A DNA stretch of 40,590 bases from an uncultured Blautia sp. GTDB lineage: Bacteria; Bacillota; Clostridia; Lachnospirales; Lachnospiraceae. The stretch covers positions 1-40,590 of the forward strand of contig CAMOQF010000006.1 in NCBI GenBank assembly GCA_946622645.1, written 5' to 3'. Of the stretch, positions 10,070-18,948 are shown one piece after another. Numbering within the stretch: the first letter of the stretch is position 1; every line of letters starts with the position of its first letter. Position numbers and translations under genes: made by a program. The notes under the pieces were generated by a model. It was given only the letters and a program-made list of their open reading frames with translations, made no database searches and was not told the origin of the DNA.

Positions 10070-10098
10070 TTGATTCCTCTTTGTAAATGGTTTACAAT
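10070..10098 (+). promoter_or_regulatory. Promoter for mscL
   Basis: TTGATT, 17 bp spacer, TACAAT upstream of AAGGAGG-ATG. Confidence 0.7.
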
Positions 10099-10127
10099 AA
10101 TAACATTAAGGAAAGGAGGAATTCATT

Positions 10128-10541
10128 ATGGGATTCGTCAAAGAATTTAAAGACTTTGTCATGCGCGGTAATGTCATCGATCTGGCCGTCGGCGTGATCA
10201 TCGGCGGAGCCTTCAGCTCCATCGTGACTTCACTCGTAGACGACGTGATCGGACCGGTCATCGGCATGATCTGCGGCGGCATCGATTTCAGCCATCTGGC
10301 CATCACGGTGGGCAGCGCTGAACTCATGATCGGCAACTTCATTCAGGCGATCATCAACTTCCTGATCGTTGCGCTGGTGCTCTTCAGCATCATCAAAGCT
10401 ATCAACAAAGCCTCCGGCGCTGTCAAAAAACCGGCAGCAGAAGCGGCTCCGACCACAAAGATCTGCCCCTTCTGTAAATCAGAGATCGCCAAAGACGCGA
10501 CCAGATGCCCGCATTGTACTTCTGAACTGAAAAAGCACTGA
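10128..10541 (+). CDS. mscL: Large-conductance mechanosensitive channel MscL with C-terminal zinc ribbon
   Basis: [41 protein letters not shown] (MscL TM1), followed by C-terminal [26 protein letters not shown] (CxxC...CxxC). Confidence 0.95.
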   Translation: MGFVKEFKDFVMRGNVIDLAVGVIIGGAFSSIVTSLVDDVIGPVIGMICGGIDFSHLAITVGSAELMIGNFIQAIINFLIVALVLFSIIKAINKASGAVKKPAAEAAPTTKICPFCKSEIAKDATRCPHCTSELKKH

Positions 10542-10546
10542 TAAAA

Positions 10547-10617
10547 CAGAATCAATAGAAACAAAAAAAGACAGAGGTTTTTATGCCCCTGTCTTTTTTT
10601 GTTTCTATTATATTCTG
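10547..10617. terminator. Long bidirectional terminator hairpin between mscL and the D,D-carboxypeptidase gene
   Basis: CAGAATCAATAGAAACAAAAAAAGACAGAGG ... CCCTGTCTTTTTTTGTTTCTATTATATTCTG, near-perfect stem of about 30 bp. Confidence 0.85.
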
Positions 10618-11895
10618 TCATCTTTTCTTTTTGCCGAGCAGCCGGAGCAGGATGCGCAGGAGCCATCCGAACACGGCGAACCCTGCGGCCGCGATCAGGA
10701 TATAGATGATCGTGGTCTGGCCGTTTTTGAAGGCCCTTGCATCGTCCAGATTGGCCTGGGATGCTTTGGCGACGGAATCATCCTCCGGAGCTTCCGGGAC
10801 GGCTTTGGCCGTTCCGACCGGAATATCATTGTATACGTACTGCCGGTCCAGCGTTCCGTCATCGAGAGCCGTATCCGTATGGATCACATCCGCAGCGGAC
10901 GCGGTGACAGGCACACAGACCGTCCCGCCGGAGGCTACGCTGAAATCGTTGGAGCCAAGGTCCAGCATCTGGAAATTCTGGAAAGCGTAATTCATGATCG
11001 CGGCGGCTTCGTATACGGTCTCATCAGCCCGACCGTTCATGACGGCGCAGACAAGCTTCATGTCGTCCATCTCCGCCATACAGGCCAGGACGCTGCCGGA
11101 AGCGTCGGTATAACCCTCCTTGCCGCCCAGGGAAGGAGCGTAGTAGAATTCGCTGTTTGGATCGATCATGCCGAAGCTGTTGGTCAGAGTCCTCTCGCCT
11201 TCGGACATGTTGGTGGCCGGGATCGTGTAGTACAAGGTCGAAACGATGCGGCGGAAGGTCCGGTTCTTCATGGCCTCCTGGATGATGATGGCCAGGTCGT
11301 GGGCGGTGGTGCAGGCGGCGTTCTCTTCGTCGGAGAGTCCGGTGGAGTTGGTAAAATGGGTGTGGGTGCAGCCGAGGGAGGCAGCCTTCTCGTTCATCAT
11401 CTCCACAAAGTGTTCCTGGGATCCGCCGATAAACTCGGCCACCTGAAGGGAAATATCGTTCGCGGAAGCGAGCATGATGGCGTACAGGCACTGCTCCATG
11501 GTGAAGATCTCACCTTCCTCCACGGAGATGTTGGCGCCGCCGTCGGTGACGCCGGACGTGCCGGTCTCTGTAATGGTCACTTCATCGGTGAGAGCGCTGT
11601 TCTCCAGCGCCACCAGTGAGGTCATGATCTTGACCGAGCTGGAGGGGAGGAGCTGTTCGTCAATGTCTTTTGCGTAGAGTACGGTGCCTGTATCTGCTTC
11701 CACAACGATGGCTGAGCCGGACAGGATATCGGGCCCCTGGGGCCAGCCGGGGATGGCGTTGGTGGCGATCACTTCACCGGGTGACTCCGGCGGGGCATCG
11801 GGGGATGCTTCCTCTGCGCTTACAGGACATAATATGGCACACTGTATTGATAGAATGGCCGCCAGAAAGCGTGCCAGATGGGACTTTTTCATCAC
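10618..11895 (-). CDS. Serine-type D-Ala-D-Ala carboxypeptidase (peptidase S11, DacA/DacF-like)
   Basis: Signal peptide; SSSVKIMTSLVAL (SxxK), ASANDIS (SxN), KEGYTDASG (KxG-like), C-terminal TM anchor. Confidence 0.92.
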   Translation of the reverse strand: MMKKSHLARFLAAILSIQCAILCPVSAEEASPDAPPESPGEVIATNAIPGWPQGPDILSGSAIVVEADTGTVLYAKDIDEQLLPSSSVKIMTSLVALENSALTDEVTITETGTSGVTDGGANISVEEGEIFTMEQCLYAIMLASANDISLQVAEFIGGSQEHFVEMMNEKAASLGCTHTHFTNSTGLSDEENAACTTAHDLAIIIQEAMKNRTFRRIVSTLYYTIPATNMSEGERTLTNSFGMIDPNSEFYYAPSLGGKEGYTDASGSVLACMAEMDDMKLVCAVMNGRADETVYEAAAIMNYAFQNFQMLDLGSNDFSVASGGTVCVPVTASAADVIHTDTALDDGTLDRQYVYNDIPVGTAKAVPEAPEDDSVAKASQANLDDARAFKNGQTTIIYILIAAAGFAVFGWLLRILLRLLGKKKR

Positions 11896-11949
11896 GTCTC
11901 TCCGTTAACATAATTTTTTCGGTATCAGTATATCATACCCGGGCGATTA

Positions 11950-11978
11950 TTGCAAAAAAAAACAGATAATGTTAGAAT
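11950..11978 (+). promoter_or_regulatory. Promoter for glycosyltransferase block
   Basis: TTGCAA, 17 bp spacer, TAGAAT; also argues against use of the TTG at 11950 as a start codon. Confidence 0.65.
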
Positions 11979-12018
11979 ATATTCATATTACCGAAAAGCT
12001 TCAGAAAGGTCCTGCCCT

Positions 12019-13902
12019 ATGAAAAACAATCCGGAGAGCGCAAAAAAGCGGAAAATGCAATACGGCCAGATCCAGTGGAAACAGATCGTGCGGAAGCTTT
12101 CTCCCTATACGATCCTGAAGGGAATCCGCTACCTGAAACACTTTGGGCCGAAGGAATTCTGGATCCGCATGCACGAGCGTTTCGAACCGGAGGAAGTACC
12201 TTACGCAGACTGGTATCCGCTGTACGTTCCGGGAGAAGAGGTCCTTGCCGCACAGCGAAAAAAGAAATGGAAAGATCCCGTTCTTCTCTCTGTCTGTGTT
12301 CCTGTCTACAAAACGCCGGAAAACTATCTGCGGCAGATGCTGGATTCCTGCCTGGAGCAGACGTACCCGCACTGGGAGATGTGTATCGCGAACGGCAGTC
12401 CCGACGATCCCGCTGTCCGGAAAGTCCTGCGGGAATACGCGGCAGCCGATCCCCGCATCCGGGTGCGCGATCTGTCTGAAAACAAAGGGATCGCGGGGAA
12501 CACGAACGAAGCGTTCGCCATGGCATCCGGAGTCTTTATCTGCCTCCTGGATCACGACGACCTCCTGGCCCCCAACGCTCTGTATGAGACCGCGGCGGCC
12601 GTCAGCCGTTGTCCGGACTGCGACCTGCTGTATACGGATGAAGACAAGATCCGTTCCGATACAGGAGAGCATTACCAGCCGCATCTGAAACCGGATTACA
12701 ATCCGGATCTGCTTCGCTCCAACAATTATATCTGCCACATGCTGGTCGTCCGCCGGTCTCTGGTCCGGAGAGCAGGGGGCATCCGGGAAGGGTTTGAAGG
12801 CGCACAGGACTATGACTTTATCCTGCGGTGCACGGAAATGGCCCGTCGTATCGTCCACATACCGGAGATCCTCTATCACTGGAGAACGCACAGCGCTTCC
12901 ACCGCGGACAACCCGGCCAGCAAAATGTATGCCTATGAAGCCGGAAAACGTGCGATCGAAGAACATCTTTCCCGCACCGGCATATCCGGCACGGTGACGC
13001 TCCTCCCGGACTACGGTTTTTACCGGGTAAAGTATCCGGTACAGGGAGAGCCTCTCGTTTCGGTCATCATCCCCAACAAGGATCAGGCGGAAATGCTGAA
13101 GACCTGCATCGAATCGCTCACGCGGCTTACTTCCTGGCCGTCCTACGAGATCCTCGTTGTGGAGAACAACAGCACGTCGGAGGAGATCTTCCGCTGTTAC
13201 CGGGAGATCGCAAAGGATCCCCGCATCCGGCTGCTGCGGTACAAAAAACCATTCAACTATTCCGCGATCAACAATTTTGCCGCTTCCAGAGCCAGGGGAG
13301 ATTACCTGCTGTTCCTGAACAACGATGTGACGGTCCGGGATGCGGACTGGATGTCGGAGATGCTGGGCGTCTGCCAGCGCCCGGACGTCGGCGCGGTCGG
13401 CGCAAAGCTTCTGTATCCGGACGGCACGATCCAGCATGCCGGCTGTGTGATCGGCATGGGCGGGATCGCCGGCGCCATGTTCGTGGACATGCCCTCGGAA
13501 CGCAGCGGATACCTTCACAAAGCCTCCATCCTGCAGGATCTGAGCGCCGTGACGGCGGCCTGCATGATGACGAAAAAGGAAGTGTTTTTATCCTGCGGCG
13601 GCTTTGAGGAAAAGCTGACCGTAGCCTTCAACGATATGGACTACTGCCTCAGGCTGGGTGAGAGATCCCTCCGGGTGGTCTACGATCCCTACGCCTGTCT
13701 GACCCACTGGGAGTCGCGGACAAGAGGAGCCGAAGACACGGAGGAAAAGGTCAGACGCTTCCAGAGCGAGATCGAATACTTCCGCACCCGATGGATCCGG
13801 ATCCTGAAGGAAGGGGATCCCTGTTACAACAAAAACCTGTCCCTCAGCCGGTGGGACTATTCGTTAAAACCGCTTCCCGGCATGGGAAGCAGACGAGGAT
13901 AG
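12019..13902 (+). CDS. Glycosyltransferase with two tandem GT2 (GT-A) domains
   Basis: First domain LLSVCVPVYKTPENYLRQMLDSCLEQTYPHWEMCIANGS...LLDHDDLL; second domain LVSVIIPNKDQAEMLKTCIESL...LLFLNNDVTV. Confidence 0.9.
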   Translation: MKNNPESAKKRKMQYGQIQWKQIVRKLSPYTILKGIRYLKHFGPKEFWIRMHERFEPEEVPYADWYPLYVPGEEVLAAQRKKKWKDPVLLSVCVPVYKTPENYLRQMLDSCLEQTYPHWEMCIANGSPDDPAVRKVLREYAAADPRIRVRDLSENKGIAGNTNEAFAMASGVFICLLDHDDLLAPNALYETAAAVSRCPDCDLLYTDEDKIRSDTGEHYQPHLKPDYNPDLLRSNNYICHMLVVRRSLVRRAGGIREGFEGAQDYDFILRCTEMARRIVHIPEILYHWRTHSASTADNPASKMYAYEAGKRAIEEHLSRTGISGTVTLLPDYGFYRVKYPVQGEPLVSVIIPNKDQAEMLKTCIESLTRLTSWPSYEILVVENNSTSEEIFRCYREIAKDPRIRLLRYKKPFNYSAINNFAASRARGDYLLFLNNDVTVRDADWMSEMLGVCQRPDVGAVGAKLLYPDGTIQHAGCVIGMGGIAGAMFVDMPSERSGYLHKASILQDLSAVTAACMMTKKEVFLSCGGFEEKLTVAFNDMDYCLRLGERSLRVVYDPYACLTHWESRTRGAEDTEEKVRRFQSEIEYFRTRWIRILKEGDPCYNKNLSLSRWDYSLKPLPGMGSRRG

Positions 13903-13905
13903 AGC

Positions 13906-14859
13906 ATGGCGAAGGTCTCGGTGGTCATACCGAATTTCAACGGAAAGAAATATCTGGAGGGAGCGTTAAAAAGCCTGACGGACCAGTCGTTTACGGATTT
14001 TGAGACGATCCTGGTGGACAACGGCTCTGATGACGGGAGCATAGCCTATGTGAAAAGCGCTTTTCCGCAGGTCAGAGTCATTGCGCTTCCGGAAAACACA
14101 GGGTTCTCGAAAGCCGTAAACCAGGGCATTCAGGCCTCAGACGCCCCGTACGTACTGCTTCTCAACAATGATACGGAAGCGGCCCCCGGTCTGGTTGGAG
14201 AGCTCCTCTCTGCGATCAGACGGCATCCGAAGGCGTTTGCCTGCCAGGCAAAAATGATCCGCATGCAGGATAAAAGCACACTGGACGGAGCAGGCGATCT
14301 GTATGGCGCTTCCGGCTGGGCCTTTGCCCGCGGGAAAGGAAAGAGCATCGAAAGGTACAACAAAGAGGATCAGGTCTTTTCCTGCTGTGCAGGCGCCGCC
14401 CTCTACCGGAAAGAACTGCTCTTTAAGATCGGTCTGTTCGATGAGGAGCACTTTGCCTACCTGGAGGACATCGATATCGGATACCGGGCCAGGCTTTACG
14501 GATATGAAAACTGGTACGTGCCGACCGCTGTGGTCTTTCATCTCGGCAGCGGGACCAGCGGGTCCCGTTACAACCGGTTCAAGGTCCGCTATTCCTCCCG
14601 GAACAATATTTTTATGCTGCGGAAGAACATGCCTCTCTGGCAGCGCGTCCTGAACCTGCCCCTGCTTGCGGCGGGATTCGGGATCAAATATCTGTATTTT
14701 GCCAGAAAAGGCTTCGGAAGGGAATATGCGGCCGGCATAAAGAACGGCATGGAGCTGTCCACGGAGGGCAAAAAGGTCCGCCTCTCCGGCAGACAGACGC
14801 TCCGTTACGCCGGCATCCAGCTGGAGCTCTGGAAAAATCTTTTCCGAATGTTCTGGTAG
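13906..14859 (+). CDS. Glycosyltransferase family 2
   Basis: KVSVVIPNFNGKKYLEGALKSLTDQSFTDFETILVDNGSDDGS ... LLLNNDTEAAPG. Confidence 0.92.
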   Translation: MAKVSVVIPNFNGKKYLEGALKSLTDQSFTDFETILVDNGSDDGSIAYVKSAFPQVRVIALPENTGFSKAVNQGIQASDAPYVLLLNNDTEAAPGLVGELLSAIRRHPKAFACQAKMIRMQDKSTLDGAGDLYGASGWAFARGKGKSIERYNKEDQVFSCCAGAALYRKELLFKIGLFDEEHFAYLEDIDIGYRARLYGYENWYVPTAVVFHLGSGTSGSRYNRFKVRYSSRNNIFMLRKNMPLWQRVLNLPLLAAGFGIKYLYFARKGFGREYAAGIKNGMELSTEGKKVRLSGRQTLRYAGIQLELWKNLFRMFW

Positions 14860-14874
14860 AAAGTTGAAAATGTG

Positions 14875-14903
14875 TTGAAATATTGTTACATTTATTATAA
14901 GAT
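14875..14903 (+). promoter_or_regulatory. Possible promoter for glycosylphosphotransferase gene
   Basis: TTGAAA, 17 bp spacer, TAAGAT. Confidence 0.5.
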
Positions 14904-14968
14904 GGAATAAGTGCCCGGGGTATTCTGCCCGAAAAACGTAGATTATGTAGTTCAGGAGTTGACATAAA

Positions 14969-16372
14969 TTGATCATTGACAATGATAAACAATTCAGCAG
15001 ATTCTATATGCTGGTCGATATTCTGGTGATCACTTTCTCGTACGTCGCTGCCTGGGCAATTCGTTTTATCGGACCCTTTGCCTACTCGGCGGTACAGTCA
15101 AAATCCTTCCGGGATTTTATGCTTCTTCTTGTTTTTATCATTCCCGGGTATCTGCTGCTGTATCAGGCCTTTTCATTGTACACGCCTCTCCGCATGCAGG
15201 GGCGCCGGCTGGTGATCGCCAATGTGATCAAAGCCAACACGCTGGGGCTGCTGATCATCATCGCAGTGCTGTATGTTATCGAGGAGCATGACTATTCCCG
15301 GCTTACTTTCTTCATCTTTTATCTGGTCAATGTTTTTCTGGAATGCGCTTTCCGTATCACAGCTTTTTACATCCTTCGTTCCATGCGGAAAAAGGGCTAC
15401 AACCAGAAGCAGGTGCTTCTGGTCGGATATTCCAGAGCGGCCGCCGAGTATATCGAACGGATCCAGCAGAATCCGCAGTGGGGCTATGTGATCCGCGGCA
15501 TTCTGGACGACCATGTTTCCGCCGGGACGGAGTACCGCGGCATCAAAGTCATCGGGCGCATCGCCAATCTGATGGTCATTCTGCCGAACAGCCATCTGGA
15601 TGAGATCGCCATCACACTCGGCCTGAACGAGTATTACCGGCTGGAAGAGATCGTCAGCATGTGCGAAAAATCCGGCGTGCACACCAAGTTCATCCCGGAT
15701 TACAACAACATCATCCCGACCAAACCGTACACGGAGGATATCCAGGGACTTCCGGTGATCAACATCCGGTACGTGCCGCTGACAAACACCTTCAATGCGC
15801 TGGTCAAACGGACGTTCGACATTGTCGGGGCGTTCATCGCTCTGGTCCTGGCCTCTCCGCTGATGCTGTTTGTTTCCATCGCCGTCAAGGTCACCTCCAA
15901 GGGACCGCTGATCTACAAACAGGAGAGGGTCGGGCTTCATAACCGGACGTTCCGCATGTACAAGTTCCGTTCCATGGAGATGCAGGCGCCTGAAAAAGAA
16001 AAGAAATCCTGGACCGTCAAGGACGATCCCCGGGTGACCGCCGTGGGACGTTTTATGCGGCGGACGAGCATTGACGAGCTTCCGCAGCTGATCAACATCC
16101 TGAAGGGAGACATGAGCCTTGTGGGACCCAGGCCGGAGCGGCCCTTCTTTGTGGAAAAGTTCCGCGAAGAGATCCCCCGCTACATGGTCAAGCATCAGGT
16201 GCGTCCCGGTCTTACCGGCTGGGCGCAGGTAAACGGATACAGAGGCGACACCTCCATCCGCAAGAGGATCGATCACGATCTGTACTACATTGAAAACTGG
16301 TCTGTGGGCCTGGATATCAAGATCATCCTGCTCACATTCTTCAAAGGTTTCATAAACAAAAATGCCTATTGA
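14969..16372 (+). CDS. Exopolysaccharide polyprenyl-phosphate glycosylphosphotransferase (priming sugar-1-P transferase)
   Basis: Multiple N-terminal TM helices, Rossmann-like CoA-binding-type domain, and C-terminal KRTFDIVGAFIALVLASPLMLFVSIAVKVTSKGPLIYKQERVGLHNRTFRMYKFRSM...VGPRPERPFFVEKF. Confidence 0.93.
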   Translation: MIIDNDKQFSRFYMLVDILVITFSYVAAWAIRFIGPFAYSAVQSKSFRDFMLLLVFIIPGYLLLYQAFSLYTPLRMQGRRLVIANVIKANTLGLLIIIAVLYVIEEHDYSRLTFFIFYLVNVFLECAFRITAFYILRSMRKKGYNQKQVLLVGYSRAAAEYIERIQQNPQWGYVIRGILDDHVSAGTEYRGIKVIGRIANLMVILPNSHLDEIAITLGLNEYYRLEEIVSMCEKSGVHTKFIPDYNNIIPTKPYTEDIQGLPVINIRYVPLTNTFNALVKRTFDIVGAFIALVLASPLMLFVSIAVKVTSKGPLIYKQERVGLHNRTFRMYKFRSMEMQAPEKEKKSWTVKDDPRVTAVGRFMRRTSIDELPQLINILKGDMSLVGPRPERPFFVEKFREEIPRYMVKHQVRPGLTGWAQVNGYRGDTSIRKRIDHDLYYIENWSVGLDIKIILLTFFKGFINKNAY

Positions 16373-16387
16373 ACCGAGGAACCAAAA

Positions 16388-17941
16388 TTGAGAAAAGTAA
16401 TCTTTGCAATTGAGATCCTGGCCGTCATCCTGGTGGTCGGAGGACTGTATTATTATGAACAGCTGACATCCCGTCTGGAGACCATAGTCGAGACGCCGGA
16501 AGCTACCGTGAATGATGACGGCGTACTGCAGAGCGAGCCGCTTCAGAACGACAACATTCCGGTCCTGACCGGCTATAAGACCATCGCTCTGTTCGGGATC
16601 GACCACAGAGACTTTAACGAGGCGCTCTCCGGTGAAAACAGCGATACCATGATCATCGCCGTGATCGACAACGACAATCAGGAGATCCGTCTGGTCTCGG
16701 TCTACCGGGATACGCTGCTGGATATCGGCGACGACATCTTCGCAAAGGCCAACGCGGCCTACGCCTATGGAGGCGCCAAGCAGGCCCTCACCATGCTGAA
16801 TACAAACCTGGATCTCAACATATCCGAGTATGTGACCATCGACTTCAATGCTCTGACAGCAGCTGTGGATGCGGTAGGCGGTCTGGATATCCCCCTCTCC
16901 TATGCGGAGATGGTGCATATGAACAATTACTGCATCGAGGTCTCTGAGGAGACCGGCCGGGATTACACCCCCGTGGAGCTGCCCGAGGAGGAGCCGGAGG
17001 ATCTGGAAGCCATCGTCGGGACCTTCCACCTGAACGGCGTGCAGGTGACTTCTTACTGCCGGATCCGTTATACGGCCAATCTGGACATGGGCCGTACGGA
17101 ACGCCAGCGTTACGTGATCCAGCTGCTGATGCACAAGGCAAAATCAGCCGGGATCACCAAGAGCTTTGAGATCATGGACGAGATCTTTCCCATGGTCAAG
17201 ACCAACATGACCGTTACGGAGATCCTGAATATCGCGCCGGCGCTCATCGGCTATGACATCGGCCAGACGAGCGGCTTTCCGATGGACTTCCGTTTCTCGG
17301 AGGTCAAGAACAGCGTGATCGTCCCGACAGACCTTGTATCCAATGTGTCCAAGCTGCATGACTTCCTCTACGGAAACAAGAACTACAAACCGACTGCGGA
17401 TGTGACACGAAGGAGCGGTACCATCGAGACCATCGTCTCAGGTTCGGAAAGCAGCGGAGACTATTCACAGGGATCCGGCGGATCCGAGGATGATGATTAC
17501 AACTTCCTGTGGCGACCGGACGACGAAGGTAATTACAGCTATTACGCACCGACGCCTGCCGCGACGGATTACAGCAGCGGAACGAGCGGTTATACCGAAA
17601 CCATCTCAGGAGACAGCTCTTCCTCCGGCACAGAGACAGGCGGCGATACCTGGACGGATGCCAACGCCTCCTCTGACGGCGGAAGCTCATCGGGAGACTC
17701 GATGCAGGATACGTCCGGCGGGTCGTCCGTGGATACATCCGACTATTCGTCCGTAGATACGTCCGGATATTCATCCGGAGGCGATACGGCTTCTGATTAT
17801 GTGCCCGACACAGCTCCGGTCGTCGAAACATCGGGCGGGGGCGATGCCCCGGTTGAGACCGGCACTGCCTACACCGCGCCCTCAGACAGCGGGACCGGAG
17901 GCGGCGAACTGACGGACGGCGTTTCCGACGCGGGGGTATAA
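16388..17941 (+). CDS. LytR-CpsA-Psr (LCP) family protein with Ser/Gly/Thr/Asp-rich C-terminal tail
   Basis: LFGIDHRDFNEALSGENSDTMIIAVIDNDNQEIRLVSVYRDTLLDI, YVTIDFNALTAAVDAVGGLDI, RIRYTANLDMGRTERQRYVIQLL; TTG start; low-complexity tail from about aa 340. Confidence 0.9.
   Translation: MRKVIFAIEILAVILVVGGLYYYEQLTSRLETIVETPEATVNDDGVLQSEPLQNDNIPVLTGYKTIALFGIDHRDFNEALSGENSDTMIIAVIDNDNQEIRLVSVYRDTLLDIGDDIFAKANAAYAYGGAKQALTMLNTNLDLNISEYVTIDFNALTAAVDAVGGLDIPLSYAEMVHMNNYCIEVSEETGRDYTPVELPEEEPEDLEAIVGTFHLNGVQVTSYCRIRYTANLDMGRTERQRYVIQLLMHKAKSAGITKSFEIMDEIFPMVKTNMTVTEILNIAPALIGYDIGQTSGFPMDFRFSEVKNSVIVPTDLVSNVSKLHDFLYGNKNYKPTADVTRRSGTIETIVSGSESSGDYSQGSGGSEDDDYNFLWRPDDEGNYSYYAPTPAATDYSSGTSGYTETISGDSSSSGTETGGDTWTDANASSDGGSSSGDSMQDTSGGSSVDTSDYSSVDTSGYSSGGDTASDYVPDTAPVVETSGGGDAPVETGTAYTAPSDSGTGGGELTDGVSDAGV
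17723..17770 (+). repeat. 24-bp tandem repeat (2 copies plus partial third) encoding SSVDTSxY
   Basis: TCGTCCGTGGATACATCCGACTAT / TCGTCCGTAGATACGTCCGGATAT / TCATCCGGAGGCGATACG. Confidence 0.75.
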
Positions 17942-17943
17942 AC

Positions 17944-18864
17944 ATGTGTGACGTGATCATTCCTGCCTATCGTCCGGGACCGGAGTTCAGGTGTCTGCTC
18001 CGGCGTCTGCACGAACAGACGCGGCTGCCGCACCGGATCCTGGTGATCAATACAGAAGAACAGTACTGGGACGCTTCTTTTGAAAAAGAGGCGCCCCTTC
18101 TTTCTGTCATGCACATCCGGAAGGAAGACTTTGACCATGGCGGCACCCGCCGGATGGCGGCTTCCCTCTCGGAAGCGCCTGTCCTTGTGTTCATGACGCA
18201 GGACTGCCTTCCGGCTGACCGGAAAATGCTGGAAAAGCTGACAGAAGCGCTTTATCAGGAAGAAAGCATCGGGGCTGCTTACGCAAGACAGCTTCCCAGA
18301 AAGGAAGCTTCCTGCATAGAACGCCTGACCCGGGCCTTCAATTATCCTTCCGAGCCCCATATTTACTATGAAAAAGACATACAGGCGCATGGGATCAAGA
18401 CTTTTTTCTGCTCTAATGTCTGCGCGGCTTACCGCCGGGATGCCTATGTATCCTGCGGTGGATTTGTTGAGAGCACGATCTTCGGCGAAGACATGCTGTT
18501 GGCGGAAAAGATGGTCCGGAACGGTTACGGCATCGCATATGCCGCTGACGCAAGGGTGATCCATTCCCATGACTACGGCTGTATGGAACAGCTTCGCAGA
18601 AATTTCGACATGGGCGTATCTCACGCGCAGCATCCCGAGGTATATGCGGATCTTCCTTCCGAGGGGGAAGGGCTCCGGATGGTCAGACAGGTCGCCGCCG
18701 GGCTGGCGCGGAAAGGACAGTTTGCCGGGCTGCCCCGCCTGATGGTTCTCAGCGCTGCCAAGTATGCGGGATATCGTCTGGGCAAAGCATACCGCAGACT
18801 GCCCCGTGCGCTTGCGTACCGGCTTACGCTTTCTCCCGGTTATCTGAAAAACACAAAGCGGTGA
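17944..18864 (+). CDS. Glycosyltransferase family 2 (rhamnosyltransferase-like)
   Basis: CDVIIPAYRPGPEFRCLLRRLHEQTRLPHRILVINTE...FDHGGTRRMAASLSEAPVLVFMTQDCLPAD. Confidence 0.9.
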   Translation: MCDVIIPAYRPGPEFRCLLRRLHEQTRLPHRILVINTEEQYWDASFEKEAPLLSVMHIRKEDFDHGGTRRMAASLSEAPVLVFMTQDCLPADRKMLEKLTEALYQEESIGAAYARQLPRKEASCIERLTRAFNYPSEPHIYYEKDIQAHGIKTFFCSNVCAAYRRDAYVSCGGFVESTIFGEDMLLAEKMVRNGYGIAYAADARVIHSHDYGCMEQLRRNFDMGVSHAQHPEVYADLPSEGEGLRMVRQVAAGLARKGQFAGLPRLMVLSAAKYAGYRLGKAYRRLPRALAYRLTLSPGYLKNTKR

Positions 18865-18948
18865 CGAAATCATCACAATTTCTTCACATTTGGCTGATAC
18901 ACTAAGCCTATCCGATGGGAAAGGATATTCGGAAAGGGGACAGGTACA

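Noticed and set aside
12001-13518. 505-aa minus-strand ORF opposite the GT2 gene
   Set aside because: Shadow ORF of an unambiguous glycosyltransferase.
15173-17134. 653-aa minus-strand ORF opposite the glycosylphosphotransferase/LCP genes
   Set aside because: Antisense to two strongly supported genes; composition (His/Asp/Gln/Arg-rich, no recognisable motifs) is typical of shadow ORFs in GC-biased DNA.
17304-17960. Arg/Ser-rich 218-aa minus-strand ORF opposite the LCP tail
   Set aside because: Antisense of a low-complexity Ser/Gly/Thr region, giving an artefactual Arg-rich translation.
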